Positions 1 through 7,923 of a DNA stretch of 64,000 nucleotides are shown one piece after another. The translations under genes and the position numbers were made by a program. Where the stretch lies: NCBI GenBank assembly GCA_965228065.1, contig OZ245788.1, positions 5,270,001 through 5,334,000 on the forward strand, in the 5' to 3' direction. The DNA comes from Sphingobium_A sp965228065. Lineage in GTDB: Bacteria; Pseudomonadota; Alphaproteobacteria; Sphingomonadales; Sphingomonadaceae. Position 1 is the first letter of the stretch. Each line of letters begins with the position of its first letter. Under the pieces are notes generated by a model. That model was given only the letters and a program-made list of their open reading frames with translations, was not told the origin of the DNA and made no database searches.

Positions 1-317
1 TTTATCCGGACGGGAAGGCGTATAATCTCTACGACACGATTCAGCGGCTGCGTTATCGAGACGGTATCGACCAAGAAGCACCGATGGAGCCGGGCCGCGT
101 CTATAAAATCGACCTGAAGCAGATGGTCGCGGCATCCCATTTCGCGCCCGGTCACCGCCTTCGGATCGAGATCGCGGGGTCGAGCTTTCCTCAATACGAG
201 CGCAACATGAATACCGGTGGCGCCAACCACAGCGAGAGCAAACCGGTGGTCGCCAATACCGTCATCTATCACGACCGCGGCCGGGCATCGTTCATCGAGT
301 TGCCTGTGGTCGAATGA
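1..317 (+). CDS. CocE/NonD-type hydrolase, C-terminal fragment (gene starts outside window)
   Basis: The reading frame is open from base 3 of the window to a TGA at 315-317, so this is the last ~104 residues of a larger protein. It has the C-terminal jelly-roll of CocE/NonD (X-Pro dipeptidyl-peptidase-like) hydrolases: a GRVYKIDL strand, then HRLRIEIAGSSFPQYERN and a terminal strand ending in ELPVVE. These alpha/beta hydrolases cleave esters or amides of amino-acid-like acyl groups; the catalytic domain lies upstream and cannot be judged. It converges on a second CocE/NonD gene with a strong hairpin between them. The family is fairly sure; the substrate is unknown. Confidence 0.75.
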   Translation, partial: YPDGKAYNLYDTIQRLRYRDGIDQEAPMEPGRVYKIDLKQMVAASHFAPGHRLRIEIAGSSFPQYERNMNTGGANHSESKPVVANTVIYHDRGRASFIELPVVE

Positions 318-329
318 AGCAAGTACCGC

Positions 330-373
330 CCGAACTGGCGATAACCGATGAAGATCGGGTATCGCCAGTTCGG
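330..373. terminator. Bidirectional terminator hairpin between convergent hydrolase genes
   Basis: A 14-bp perfect inverted repeat (CCGAACTGGCGATA at 330-343, complement at 360-373) continues inward, after one mismatch, into five more pairs closing a GAAG loop. It lies in the 132-bp gap between two convergent stop codons. There is no clear T-tract. Confidence 0.75.
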
Positions 374-449
374 CGCCATATTGTGCCCGGCGTCCACCTG
401 CGCTGCCTGCAAGGCGATCGACCGCTCCCGGGATCGATACCGCCGTCGA

Positions 450-2564
450 TCAGGAGAATCGCCGCGCGATACGGTTCTCCATGGTCTTGTCGAATATCTT
501 CTCCTCACGCTCGAACGCCTGCATCGTCTCGGTCACGATGAATTCGTGCTTCGTCATGCGCAGTTCGGTCGTCGACAATGTCCGGAAATCCCAGTCCGGC
601 CGCGTCGAGCCCCAGCCGCTCGTCACGCGCCACACCGAACTGGTCGGATCGTCGTCGCGTACGCTCAACTCCATACGCGACTGCCCCGTGCGCTCGGTCT
701 TGATATCGGGAATCAAGTATTTCGACGGCGGATCGTTGCGGATGATCGTCACCCTGCCCTCCGCATCCGGCCCGCTCTGCTTGAGCGTCTCCCCTTCGAC
801 CGACATGAAGCCAACCTTCTGGGGCGCCTGGCGATCGCGCAGGATCGCGGGCATCTCGCCAACGCCTTGCCCCGCACGATAGGGGCGGATGGGCAGCACC
901 AATCGCGACACGCCGGTGGTCATGGTGAGCGTCACCGGTTCGGGAGACGGCGCCAGCATCGGCCACAATGCTTCCGAGATGGCGACCCGGATAAGGCTGC
1001 CTCGCTTGAAACGGTGTGCCCCGTAAGCAAGCGGCACGGTCACGTCATAGGACTTACCCGGTTCCAGCAGGCTGGGGTCGCTATGGCTTTGCCGGTGGGT
1101 GAGATTGAGCACGCCATAGGTCACCGACCAGCTCTTGCCGTCGGCGAGGACCTCATTGATCCTGACCACCACCTTGGCGACTGGGCGGTCCGCGGCGATG
1201 CGCAAGCGGACCTCGCCCAGGCCGAGCATCTCCATGTCCCGATCAAGCGGCGCGCTATCGAAGACAAGCGCGAGGCTGTCGTCATGCGACTGTTCGCCCG
1301 GCAGGTCGATCTTCATGTTGAACGGCAGCCATTCGCGCTTGGCGGTACCAAGTGTCTGGTGCGGGACAACGCTGCGGGCTGACTGGGCGCCCTGTTTTTC
1401 CTGGAGGCCGCCGTCATTGAGATGCCAGATCTTTTTGCGCACGTTCGGCGACGGCCATTGCGCTTCGGCCACCCAATGGCCGGGCGTATCGGCCGGCCAG
1501 ACCTCGCTGGGCGTACGTTCATTGACGTAAGCGCGCAGCATCGGCTCATTCATGATTCCGGTATCGATGCCGTGCAGCCAGTGGCTCCACCAGCGCACCT
1601 CCTCCTTCACCCAGTCGAGCGCCGGGCCGGGATTTCCTCCTTGCGGGAACTGATGTCCCCACGATCCGATCAACCCTTTGCGCGGCGCACTGAGCCCCTC
1701 CAGCAAACGTGGAATGGCGGCGGAATAGGCGTCGACCTGTCCGCCGACGGCATAGACACCGCACTTGATCGCGCCATAATCCTGCTCGACCGATCCGTGC
1801 TTCCAATACTCGTCGTACGTGGCGTGTCGGATCCATTCGGCATGGATGGCCGGTGCGTTGTTCAGGCGCTCCATCCACATCTCGCGCCAGCGTTCGCCAA
1901 CGATCGCCGGATCGGGCGCATCGACCAGCACATTGCGGAACAGCGTTCCCCAATGCAGGCAGGTCAGGCCGAGAACCCCGCCTATATAATGCGCATCGTC
2001 GCTATAGCGGTTGTCGGTCGAACAGGCGGTGATGATCGCCTTGAGCGCGGGCGGATTGAGCGCCGCAACCTGCAGGCTGCTGAACCCGCCCCAGCTGATT
2101 CCGCGCATTCCGACCGACCCGTTGCTCCATGGCTGGCTGGCCAGGAAAGAAATGGCATCGACGATATCCTGCTGTTCCTGCGCCAGATATTCGTCCCGGA
2201 GCAGCCCGTCGGATTCTCCCGATCCCCGCAGATCGAGCCGCGCGAACGCGAAGCCATAAGGACAGAACATGTCGGCCCAGTCATTGTCGCGATCGCGCGT
2301 GCCGTCACGCTTCGAATAGGGGACCGCCTCCAGCACGACCCCGACCGGGTTCTTTTCGGCATTCTCGGGTATCCAGAGCCGGCAGGCGAGCCGCGTACCA
2401 TCGCGCATCGTCACCCAGCTGTTCTCGATCATCCTGACCGGGCGCTTCGCCGGCAGCGGCCAGGCGGCCTCGGCGGTCCAGGGCAGCAGCCCGCCCAGAG
2501 TGACCGCCGCGGCGGTGTGGAGAATGGTCCTGCGCGTCGGCGCCTGCGGATCGATCATGCTCAT
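450..2564 (-). CDS. Tat-exported CocE/NonD family hydrolase
   Basis: 704 residues. I chose the ATG at 2564 because AGGGA lies 7 nt upstream and the protein then opens with a twin-arginine signal (TRRTIL, hydrophobic stretch, AEA cleavage site). An open frame continues upstream to 2753 but overlaps the MFS gene and lacks a signal. The alpha/beta hydrolase domain has an opening strand MRDGTRLACRLWIP, and the nucleophile elbow GISWGG holds the likely catalytic Ser. The C-terminal third is the CocE/NonD jelly-roll. Relatives include cocaine esterase, alpha-amino acid ester hydrolases and glutaryl-7-ACA acylases. It is the last gene of a minus-strand operon behind araC, a small protein and an MFS transporter. 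Expected role: periplasmic cleavage of an amino-acid ester or amide (inference). Confidence 0.85.
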   Translation of the reverse strand: MSMIDPQAPTRRTILHTAAAVTLGGLLPWTAEAAWPLPAKRPVRMIENSWVTMRDGTRLACRLWIPENAEKNPVGVVLEAVPYSKRDGTRDRDNDWADMFCPYGFAFARLDLRGSGESDGLLRDEYLAQEQQDIVDAISFLASQPWSNGSVGMRGISWGGFSSLQVAALNPPALKAIITACSTDNRYSDDAHYIGGVLGLTCLHWGTLFRNVLVDAPDPAIVGERWREMWMERLNNAPAIHAEWIRHATYDEYWKHGSVEQDYGAIKCGVYAVGGQVDAYSAAIPRLLEGLSAPRKGLIGSWGHQFPQGGNPGPALDWVKEEVRWWSHWLHGIDTGIMNEPMLRAYVNERTPSEVWPADTPGHWVAEAQWPSPNVRKKIWHLNDGGLQEKQGAQSARSVVPHQTLGTAKREWLPFNMKIDLPGEQSHDDSLALVFDSAPLDRDMEMLGLGEVRLRIAADRPVAKVVVRINEVLADGKSWSVTYGVLNLTHRQSHSDPSLLEPGKSYDVTVPLAYGAHRFKRGSLIRVAISEALWPMLAPSPEPVTLTMTTGVSRLVLPIRPYRAGQGVGEMPAILRDRQAPQKVGFMSVEGETLKQSGPDAEGRVTIIRNDPPSKYLIPDIKTERTGQSRMELSVRDDDPTSSVWRVTSGWGSTRPDWDFRTLSTTELRMTKHEFIVTETMQAFEREEKIFDKTMENRIARRFS

Positions 2565-2646
2565 CAGCCCATCCCTGCAATTCCGTGTTGGCCGGGATGC
2601 TAGTCGCTCCGACCCTGATTGGCATTCAGTCGATCGGTCGGGATTT

Positions 2647-3816
2647 TCATGCAACCGGTTGCGCGCTGGCAACCCTCTCGCGCAGCGCGCGGGCGACGAT
2701 CGGCATGCAGATGGGAATGGCGACGACGCAGCTGACAAAACCGAGGAGGCCAAGCATGCCGAACGATCCGTAATCGACGATCAGCCCACCGATCGGGGCG
2801 CCCACCGCAAAGGCAAGCCGTTCGCAGCCGCCCCCAAGCGTGCCGAGCCGCCCTTCCCCATCGAACAATGCCGCCGTCCCCAGAAACAGCGAATATTGGT
2901 ACATGTAGAAGATCCAGTAGGTCAGCACGCCGATCGCGAAGGTGATCTCGCCGGCGGCATAGCCCATCAACAGGCATGACAGCGCCGTTCCGGCCAGGCC
3001 AACCACCATCGCGCCAATCCGGAAAGAACGACCGCCGATGACCGCCGCCACGATGCTGCCAAGCACCCCGCACAGCGTGCTGCCCGACAGGATGGTCGCG
3101 ATCATCTCCGGCTCGATATGGAGCCCGGTGCCAATCCTCTCGGCAAAGCTCCAAAGCGCACCGGTGCCAAGCGAATAGAGCGCCCACATCACCAGCAATG
3201 CGATCGTCGCGGGCTGCGCCAGCACCCGCGACGGTGGCGGCGTCAGCAATGCCGGACGCGAGCGAAATCGCAGCATCGCCGGCGAGGCCAGGGCGATCAA
3301 TGCCGCGATGGCAAGAAAGGCGCCCATCGCGCCAAGACGGGCGCTGGCAATCGGAATGATCATCATCATCGCGACGACGAGTATGATCGCGCCGCCATTG
3401 CCCAGCGCGTAGACGCGATCGGGATTGTAAGCCGTCGACGCCCCGGTGATCGCCGCGGCGAAAACAAGGCCATAGCCGATCCCGGCCACCGTGGCGCACA
3501 CCAGCAACGGCAGCATTGCCGCAGGGATCAGGAACATCGCGAGATGCGCCGCCGCCGCGAGGCCGGCACCGGCCATGGAGATCGTGACCGACGAGAAGCG
3601 ATGGATGATCGGCGACAGGACGATCATCGAGATCGCTAGCGCGCCGATTTCGAACAGGCCGAACACGCCGGCCATGCTTGCGCTCAAACCACGTCCATCC
3701 ATCAGCGCCCCGACCTGGAACGGCATTGTGGACGTGCCGAGATGGGCAATGCCACTGGCGACCGCCATGGCGAGGATGAGGGCAATGCTATCCGATTTCC
3801 GTGCGGGAGTTTGCAT
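2647..3816 (-). CDS. MFS transporter
   Basis: 389 residues with about 12 hydrophobic segments and no recognisable soluble domain, the usual size for a major facilitator. The start ATG at 3816 has AGGACG upstream at good spacing and gives an N-terminus (MQTPARKSDS) directly before TM1. A longer frame reaching 4065 overlaps the next gene and has a poor, Arg-rich, shadow-like N-terminus. It sits 34 nt after the small helical protein and 82 nt before the CocE-type hydrolase on the same strand, so import or export of that enzyme's substrate or product is likely. No residues visible to me define the substrate. Confidence 0.85.
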   Translation of the reverse strand: MQTPARKSDSIALILAMAVASGIAHLGTSTMPFQVGALMDGRGLSASMAGVFGLFEIGALAISMIVLSPIIHRFSSVTISMAGAGLAAAAHLAMFLIPAAMLPLLVCATVAGIGYGLVFAAAITGASTAYNPDRVYALGNGGAIILVVAMMMIIPIASARLGAMGAFLAIAALIALASPAMLRFRSRPALLTPPPSRVLAQPATIALLVMWALYSLGTGALWSFAERIGTGLHIEPEMIATILSGSTLCGVLGSIVAAVIGGRSFRIGAMVVGLAGTALSCLLMGYAAGEITFAIGVLTYWIFYMYQYSLFLGTAALFDGEGRLGTLGGGCERLAFAVGAPIGGLIVDYGSFGMLGLLGFVSCVVAIPICMPIVARALRERVASAQPVA

Positions 3817-3850
3817 GACAGACGTCCTGATTGAAAAGCAGCGGCGGCAG

Positions 3851-4336
3851 TCAGCCGAGCGCAGCCAGATGTTGTTCGGCTTCGGCAAGGGCGACGCGCA
3901 GGCACGCCAAGCCATCGATCGGATCGATGAGGCTCGCCCGGCCGAAATCCCTGAGCGCAACCTCGTGCGCAACGAGCAGAGCGATCGCCTCGCGATCGCA
4001 CGACGGCGCTGCCTCGTGCAGCAACCGGAATTCCTCGATATAGCCGTCCAGTTCGTGCGCGGCATAGTCGATCAGCCCCGCCCAGTCGGCCCGCTGCGCG
4101 CGGGCCCGGCCGCGTGCCTCGGCCTCCGCCATATCGTCGCATGTGGGCGGCTCCTGCAGGAGAGGCGCGAGGATCCGCGCAGTCGCAAGCTCCAACGCCT
4201 CGAACAACCTCAGCGCGGCAGCCTGGGCGGGCGTGACTCCCTCCAGCTGGAGCGCGCTCGCAAAAGCCGCGCCGCCGACTTCCCCCAGATAGGCCCGGTG
4301 GAGTCCGGCACGATATTCGGACCGACTCAAATTCAA
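3851..4336 (-). CDS. Small all-helical protein, possibly ferritin-like, function unknown
   Basis: 161 residues, predicted almost entirely helical, with no signal peptide or membrane segment. His-Glu pairs recur on successive helices (His94-Glu95, His107-Glu108, His124-Glu125), with Glu19 in YLGEVGG and Glu46/Glu49. This spacing resembles a ferritin-like four-helix bundle, but I cannot confirm a family. The start is a TTG at 4336 overlapping the araC stop codon (TGATTG), which suggests translational coupling; I see no closer ATG or GTG. It lies between araC and an MFS gene in one transcription unit. Function is unknown and not inferred. Confidence 0.6.
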   Translation of the reverse strand: MNLSRSEYRAGLHRAYLGEVGGAAFASALQLEGVTPAQAAALRLFEALELATARILAPLLQEPPTCDDMAEAEARGRARAQRADWAGLIDYAAHELDGYIEEFRLLHEAAPSCDREAIALLVAHEVALRDFGRASLIDPIDGLACLRVALAEAEQHLAALG

Positions 4337-5460
4337 TCAGCGCACGAAGCGGAATGTTGGGACGACACATCCGCCAGGACCATGGGATCGCGGCGATAAT
4401 CCTTGGGCAGCACGTTGAAAAAGCGCCGAAACGCCACGGTGAAACTGTTCTGATACTCGTAGCCGAGCGCCTCGGCGACCAGCAGGATCGGAATGTCCGA
4501 TTTCCGCAGCAGGTCGAGCGCGTGCTGCATTCGCAGTTCATTCGCATATTGCGAAATGCTCTTGCCGAAGAGCGCCTTGAACCCGCTCTTCAGCTTGGTG
4601 GCGCTGAGCCCCACTGTTCGAGCGATCTCATCGATCGTCGCCGGCGGCGTATATTGGCTGCGGATGCAATCCCGCGCCTTGCGGAGGCAGCGGACGTCGA
4701 TATCGGACAATCGGCAGAGACTGGTAGAGTCGCAATGCGCGTCCTCCAGCATCGACACGACTTCGCACAGGATCATCATCACCAGTGCTTCGGCGCGCAC
4801 CAGGCCGCGGCGATGCGCGATGTCGAGCGACCAGAGCTCGCGCACCAATTCGATCAGCATCGGATAGCAGGCCATCCGCAGGAAGAAGAGGCCATTGCCT
4901 TCCGCTGCCAGGCCGGTCGCCACCTCCGGCGAGAGATTGGCCGAATAATCGCCGAAATAGCGTTCGAGCGCCGAGGGGCGGAGGTAGATGGTCATCGAGC
5001 TTTCGCGCTCGTCGGCCTGGAGACGCTCCATGATGTCCATGCCCAGCGGCTGACGCCAGATCAGCAGCGATCCCTTGTCGACATCGACGGTCTCGATCCC
5101 ATCGCGTTCGGGGTAGAGGCTCAGCCGCCCGGACAACCGGAAATGCAGCTCGATGAAATCCTCGCCGATCACCTGGCACAGAGCGTCGCGCTGAAAGGAC
5201 ATGTTGGTATTGAGCACGAACAGATCCGGCGCCAGTCGCAGCAACCCACAATGACCGACTTCCGAGTCGGTGCGGAACTGATGGCTCGCGCCGACCAGCG
5301 TGTTGCTCGGCCTTACCAGCGTGGAAACGATCGATCCGTTGGGATCATCCTCGAGCACGTCGAACACATCCGCCAGGAATTGCGCGCCGCCCAGGCGCCC
5401 CTGCCGGACGGAATAGGGTGCACAAGGCGAACGATGAAGCTGTGCCGTTACGCTGTCCAT
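4333..5460 (-). CDS. AraC-family transcriptional regulator
   Basis: 375 residues. The ATG at 5460 is chosen because GGGAGG lies 5 nt upstream; in-frame codons reaching 5577 lack a ribosome site. The C-terminal ~100 residues carry two helix-turn-helix units of AraC type: TIDEIARTVGLSATKLKSGF with FKALFGKSISQY, then ALDLLRKSDIPILLVAEALG followed by FTVAFRRFF. The N-terminal ~250 residues form the sensing region and show no family I can name. It leads the operon with the small protein, the MFS transporter and the CocE-type hydrolase, and is divergent from a tetR gene across a 180-bp gap holding a palindrome. Probably a local regulator responding to the transported compound. Confidence 0.9.
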   Translation of the reverse strand: MDSVTAQLHRSPCAPYSVRQGRLGGAQFLADVFDVLEDDPNGSIVSTLVRPSNTLVGASHQFRTDSEVGHCGLLRLAPDLFVLNTNMSFQRDALCQVIGEDFIELHFRLSGRLSLYPERDGIETVDVDKGSLLIWRQPLGMDIMERLQADERESSMTIYLRPSALERYFGDYSANLSPEVATGLAAEGNGLFFLRMACYPMLIELVRELWSLDIAHRRGLVRAEALVMMILCEVVSMLEDAHCDSTSLCRLSDIDVRCLRKARDCIRSQYTPPATIDEIARTVGLSATKLKSGFKALFGKSISQYANELRMQHALDLLRKSDIPILLVAEALGYEYQNSFTVAFRRFFNVLPKDYRRDPMVLADVSSQHSASCAD

Positions 5461-5527
5461 CCAAACCTCCCGATGCCGCTGCATCCGGACCCACATGCCG
5501 TGAGCCAGATCGCCGACTTGCATGAAG

Positions 5528-5543
5528 AATACGTCACTGTATT
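5528..5543. promoter_or_regulatory. Palindromic operator AATAC-N6-GTATT, copy 1
   Basis: AATACGTCACTGTATT is a 5-bp inverted repeat with a 6-bp spacer, in the divergent araC/tetR intergenic region. A near-identical copy (14 of 16 bases) lies upstream of soxB at 6335-6350. Size and symmetry fit a TetR dimer site; binding by the adjacent TetR is an inference. Confidence 0.65.
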
Positions 5544-5640
5544 GTAATGTCCAGCCACATCGATAAGAGCATGACATAGTGTCCGATTAACGGGATCACC
5601 CCAGCAGAATCGACTCATCATCGGCGCGAGAGAAACGAAT

Positions 5641-6279
5641 ATGGCCGCACGAACCGCGCCCTCCAGTCCGACTGCCGCACCCAGCCGGCCCAAACGCTCG
5701 TGGAAGCGCACGCCCCCACCCGAACAGACACCGTCGACCGAGGATTGGGTCCAGATCGCGCGGCAGGTACTGATCGAGGATGGCATCCTCGCGGTGAAGA
5801 TCGAGCGGCTCGCCAAGGTCGCCGGCGTCACCCGCGGCGGCTTTTACTGGCGGTTCAAGAACCGCGACGAACTGCTCGATGCGTTGATCGAGGACTGGCG
5901 CCAGTGCAACACCACCCCGATGTTGCGGGTCCTGCGCGCCGACACATCGCCGCATGAACGGATGCGTGCGCTTGCCCGGCTGTACATCGACGGACAGGAT
6001 TTCAGCGAGACATATGACAGCGCGGTGCGCGCCTGGGCCGCGTTGTCGCCGCAGATCGCCGACATCGTGCACACCGTCGACGATATTCGCATTGCCGCGC
6101 TTGGCCAGCTTTTCCTCGACGCCGGCTTCGACGAGGACGATGCGATGATCCGGGCGCGGATCACCTATTTCCACCAGATCGGCTATTATGCGATCCGCAT
6201 GCGCGAAACCGGAGAGGAGCGACGCTCGCTCGTGGATCGTTACACCGCGGTACTTCTGGCGGGCGCGCGAAATGTCTGA
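5641..6279 (+). CDS. TetR/AcrR-family transcriptional regulator
   Basis: 212 residues. A Pro/Ala/Ser-rich N-terminal tail of about 30 residues precedes a TetR DNA-binding domain: ARQVLIEDGILAVKIERLAK, then VAGVTRGGFYWRFKNRDELL with the conserved F-Y-x-R/H-F and K-x-x-L pattern. The C-terminal ligand domain is helical and family-typical in length. Upstream is the divergent araC operon; downstream, after 84 bp, is soxB on the same strand. Matching palindromes in front of both transcription units suggest this protein controls the hydrolase operon and the sarcosine oxidase genes together. Ligand unknown; an N-methyl amino acid is a guess. Confidence 0.9.
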   Translation: MAARTAPSSPTAAPSRPKRSWKRTPPPEQTPSTEDWVQIARQVLIEDGILAVKIERLAKVAGVTRGGFYWRFKNRDELLDALIEDWRQCNTTPMLRVLRADTSPHERMRALARLYIDGQDFSETYDSAVRAWAALSPQIADIVHTVDDIRIAALGQLFLDAGFDEDDAMIRARITYFHQIGYYAIRMRETGEERRSLVDRYTAVLLAGARNV

Positions 6280-6334
6280 TCGCATGAAAATTGGAGCGGC
6301 CAGCCCCTTTCCGTAAACCGCCTGCCGCCATAGC

Positions 6335-6350
6335 AATACATCGCTGTATT
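6335..6350. promoter_or_regulatory. Palindromic operator AATAC-N6-GTATT, copy 2 (upstream of soxB)
   Basis: AATACATCGCTGTATT ends 13 nt before the soxB start codon, so a bound repressor would block the promoter or ribosome site. It matches the 5528-5543 copy at 14 of 16 positions. Confidence 0.65.
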
Positions 6351-6363
6351 TCTATCTGGATGC

Positions 6364-7617
6364 ATGATGCACTATTCCGCGTGGACAGTTTTCAAACAGG
6401 GTCTCAGTGGACAGCGCGGCTGGCGTCCCACCTGGCGATCGCCCGCACCGCAGCGCGATTACGACGTCATCATCATCGGCGGCGGCGGCCATGGTCTCGC
6501 CACGGCTTATTATCTGGCGAAAACGTTCGGCATCCAGCGGGTCGCGGTGCTTGAAAAGGGATGGATCGGCGGCGGCAACAGCGGCCGCAACACAACGGCA
6601 ATTCGTTCCAACTATTATTATCGCGCCAGCGCCAATCTCTACGATTATTCAATGCGGCTCTACGAGGGACTGTCCAGAGAGCTGAACTATAATGTGATGT
6701 TCAGCCAGCGCGGGATGATCTCGCTCGCGCACAGCCTGCACGATGTGGAACTGGCCCACCGCCAGATCGGCGCGATGCGGCTCAACGGTGTCGATTCCGA
6801 ATTCATCTCGACCGCGGAGATCGCGCGGCGCGTGCCGATCCTCGACGTCTCGCCCGACGCGCGTTTTCCGGTGCTGGGCGGCTTCCTCCAGAAACGTGCC
6901 GGGACGGCCCGACACGATGCCGTCGTGTGGGGCTATGCCCGTGCCGCGGACGCGCTGGGTGTCGACATCATCCAGAATTGCGAGGTGACGGCCTTTCATC
7001 GCGGCGCCGACGGCGCAGTGACAGGCGTCGACACGAACAGGGGGCCAATCAAGTCCCGGCGCATCGGCGTGGCCGTGGCGGGGCATTCCAGCCGCCTCGC
7101 AGAGATGGCGGGTTTCCGCCTGCCCATCACCAGCTTCGCGCTTCAGGCCTTTGTCTCGGAGCCGCTGAAACCGGTGCTCGATACCGTCGTGATGTCGCCC
7201 GCGACCGGCGTCTATATGAGCCAGTCCGACAAGGGCGGCCTTGTCATCGGCGGCGGACTGGACCTCTATCCCTCCTACGCCCAGCGCGGCAACATGCCGG
7301 TGATCCGTAACGTGCTCGGGGCCGTGGCGGCGCAATATCCCTCGCTTGGCAGGGTTCGGCTGCTGCGCCAATGGGCCGGTATCGTCGATGTCGTGCCCGA
7401 TTCCAGCCCGATCATCGGATCGTCGCCCGTGCCCGGCCTGTTTCTCGATTGCGGCTGGGGAACCGGCGGCTTCAAGGCGATCCCGGCAGGCGGATCGCTG
7501 CTGGCGCACCATATCGCCACGCTCGCGCCGCATCCGCTCGCCCGCCCCTTTTCACTCGAACGATTCACCACCGGCGCGCTCATCGACGAAGCCGCAGGGT
7601 CGGGCATCGCGCACTGA
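6364..7617 (+). CDS. soxB: Sarcosine oxidase subunit beta
   Basis: 417 residues, the usual length. The N-terminus (HYSAW...LSGQRGWRPTWR) is typical of heterotetrameric sarcosine oxidase beta subunits and is followed by the FAD Rossmann motif IIIGGGGHGLATAYYLA at about 36-52. His184 in GTARHDAVVWGY corresponds to the histidine that carries covalent FMN in characterised enzymes. The beta subunit oxidises sarcosine to an imine at FAD; the released methylene group is passed to the alpha subunit. First gene of soxBDAG; the start could be either of two adjacent ATGs (6364 or 6367). A palindromic operator sits just upstream. Confidence 0.96.
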   Translation: MMHYSAWTVFKQGLSGQRGWRPTWRSPAPQRDYDVIIIGGGGHGLATAYYLAKTFGIQRVAVLEKGWIGGGNSGRNTTAIRSNYYYRASANLYDYSMRLYEGLSRELNYNVMFSQRGMISLAHSLHDVELAHRQIGAMRLNGVDSEFISTAEIARRVPILDVSPDARFPVLGGFLQKRAGTARHDAVVWGYARAADALGVDIIQNCEVTAFHRGADGAVTGVDTNRGPIKSRRIGVAVAGHSSRLAEMAGFRLPITSFALQAFVSEPLKPVLDTVVMSPATGVYMSQSDKGGLVIGGGLDLYPSYAQRGNMPVIRNVLGAVAAQYPSLGRVRLLRQWAGIVDVVPDSSPIIGSSPVPGLFLDCGWGTGGFKAIPAGGSLLAHHIATLAPHPLARPFSLERFTTGALIDEAAGSGIAH

Positions 7618-7626
7618 GGACGATCC

Positions 7627-7923
7627 ATGCTGCAAATCTCCTGCCCCTGGTGCGGGCCTCGCGACGAGATCGAATTTCGCTGCGGCGGGCAAAGCCACAT
7701 CATCCGCCCGGGGCCGCCCGAGTCCGTCGATGATGTCACCTGGGGCCGCTATCTCAGCGAGAAGATCAATCCGCGCGGGGATCATCTCGAGCGCTGGCTG
7801 CACAGCGCCGGCTGCCGACGCTGGTTCAATCTTGCGCGCGACACTGCCACGCACGAGATCATGGCGGTCTACCGAATGGATGAGGCAGCCCCCGCGACGC
7901 CCGATCGCGCGGTGATCCTGTGA
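7627..7923 (+). CDS. soxD: Sarcosine oxidase subunit delta
   Basis: 98 residues. The zinc ligands known for this subunit are all present at the expected positions: Cys6 and Cys9 (ISCPWCG), and His59 and Cys63 (WLHSAGC). The delta subunit is structural and anchors the alpha subunit in the heterotetramer. It starts 9 nt after soxB, and its TGA overlaps the GTG start of soxA by 4 bp (GTGA), indicating translational coupling. Confidence 0.96.
   Translation: MLQISCPWCGPRDEIEFRCGGQSHIIRPGPPESVDDVTWGRYLSEKINPRGDHLERWLHSAGCRRWFNLARDTATHEIMAVYRMDEAAPATPDRAVIL

Noticed and set aside
1422..2603. Plus-strand open frames opposite the CocE-type hydrolase
   Set aside because: Shadow frames; the minus-strand gene has a Tat signal, a nucleophile motif and a ribosome site.
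6280..6363. Glycine or THF riboswitch before soxB
   Set aside because: The 84-bp leader is too short and only shows a 16-bp palindrome; no riboswitch-like paired elements are visible.
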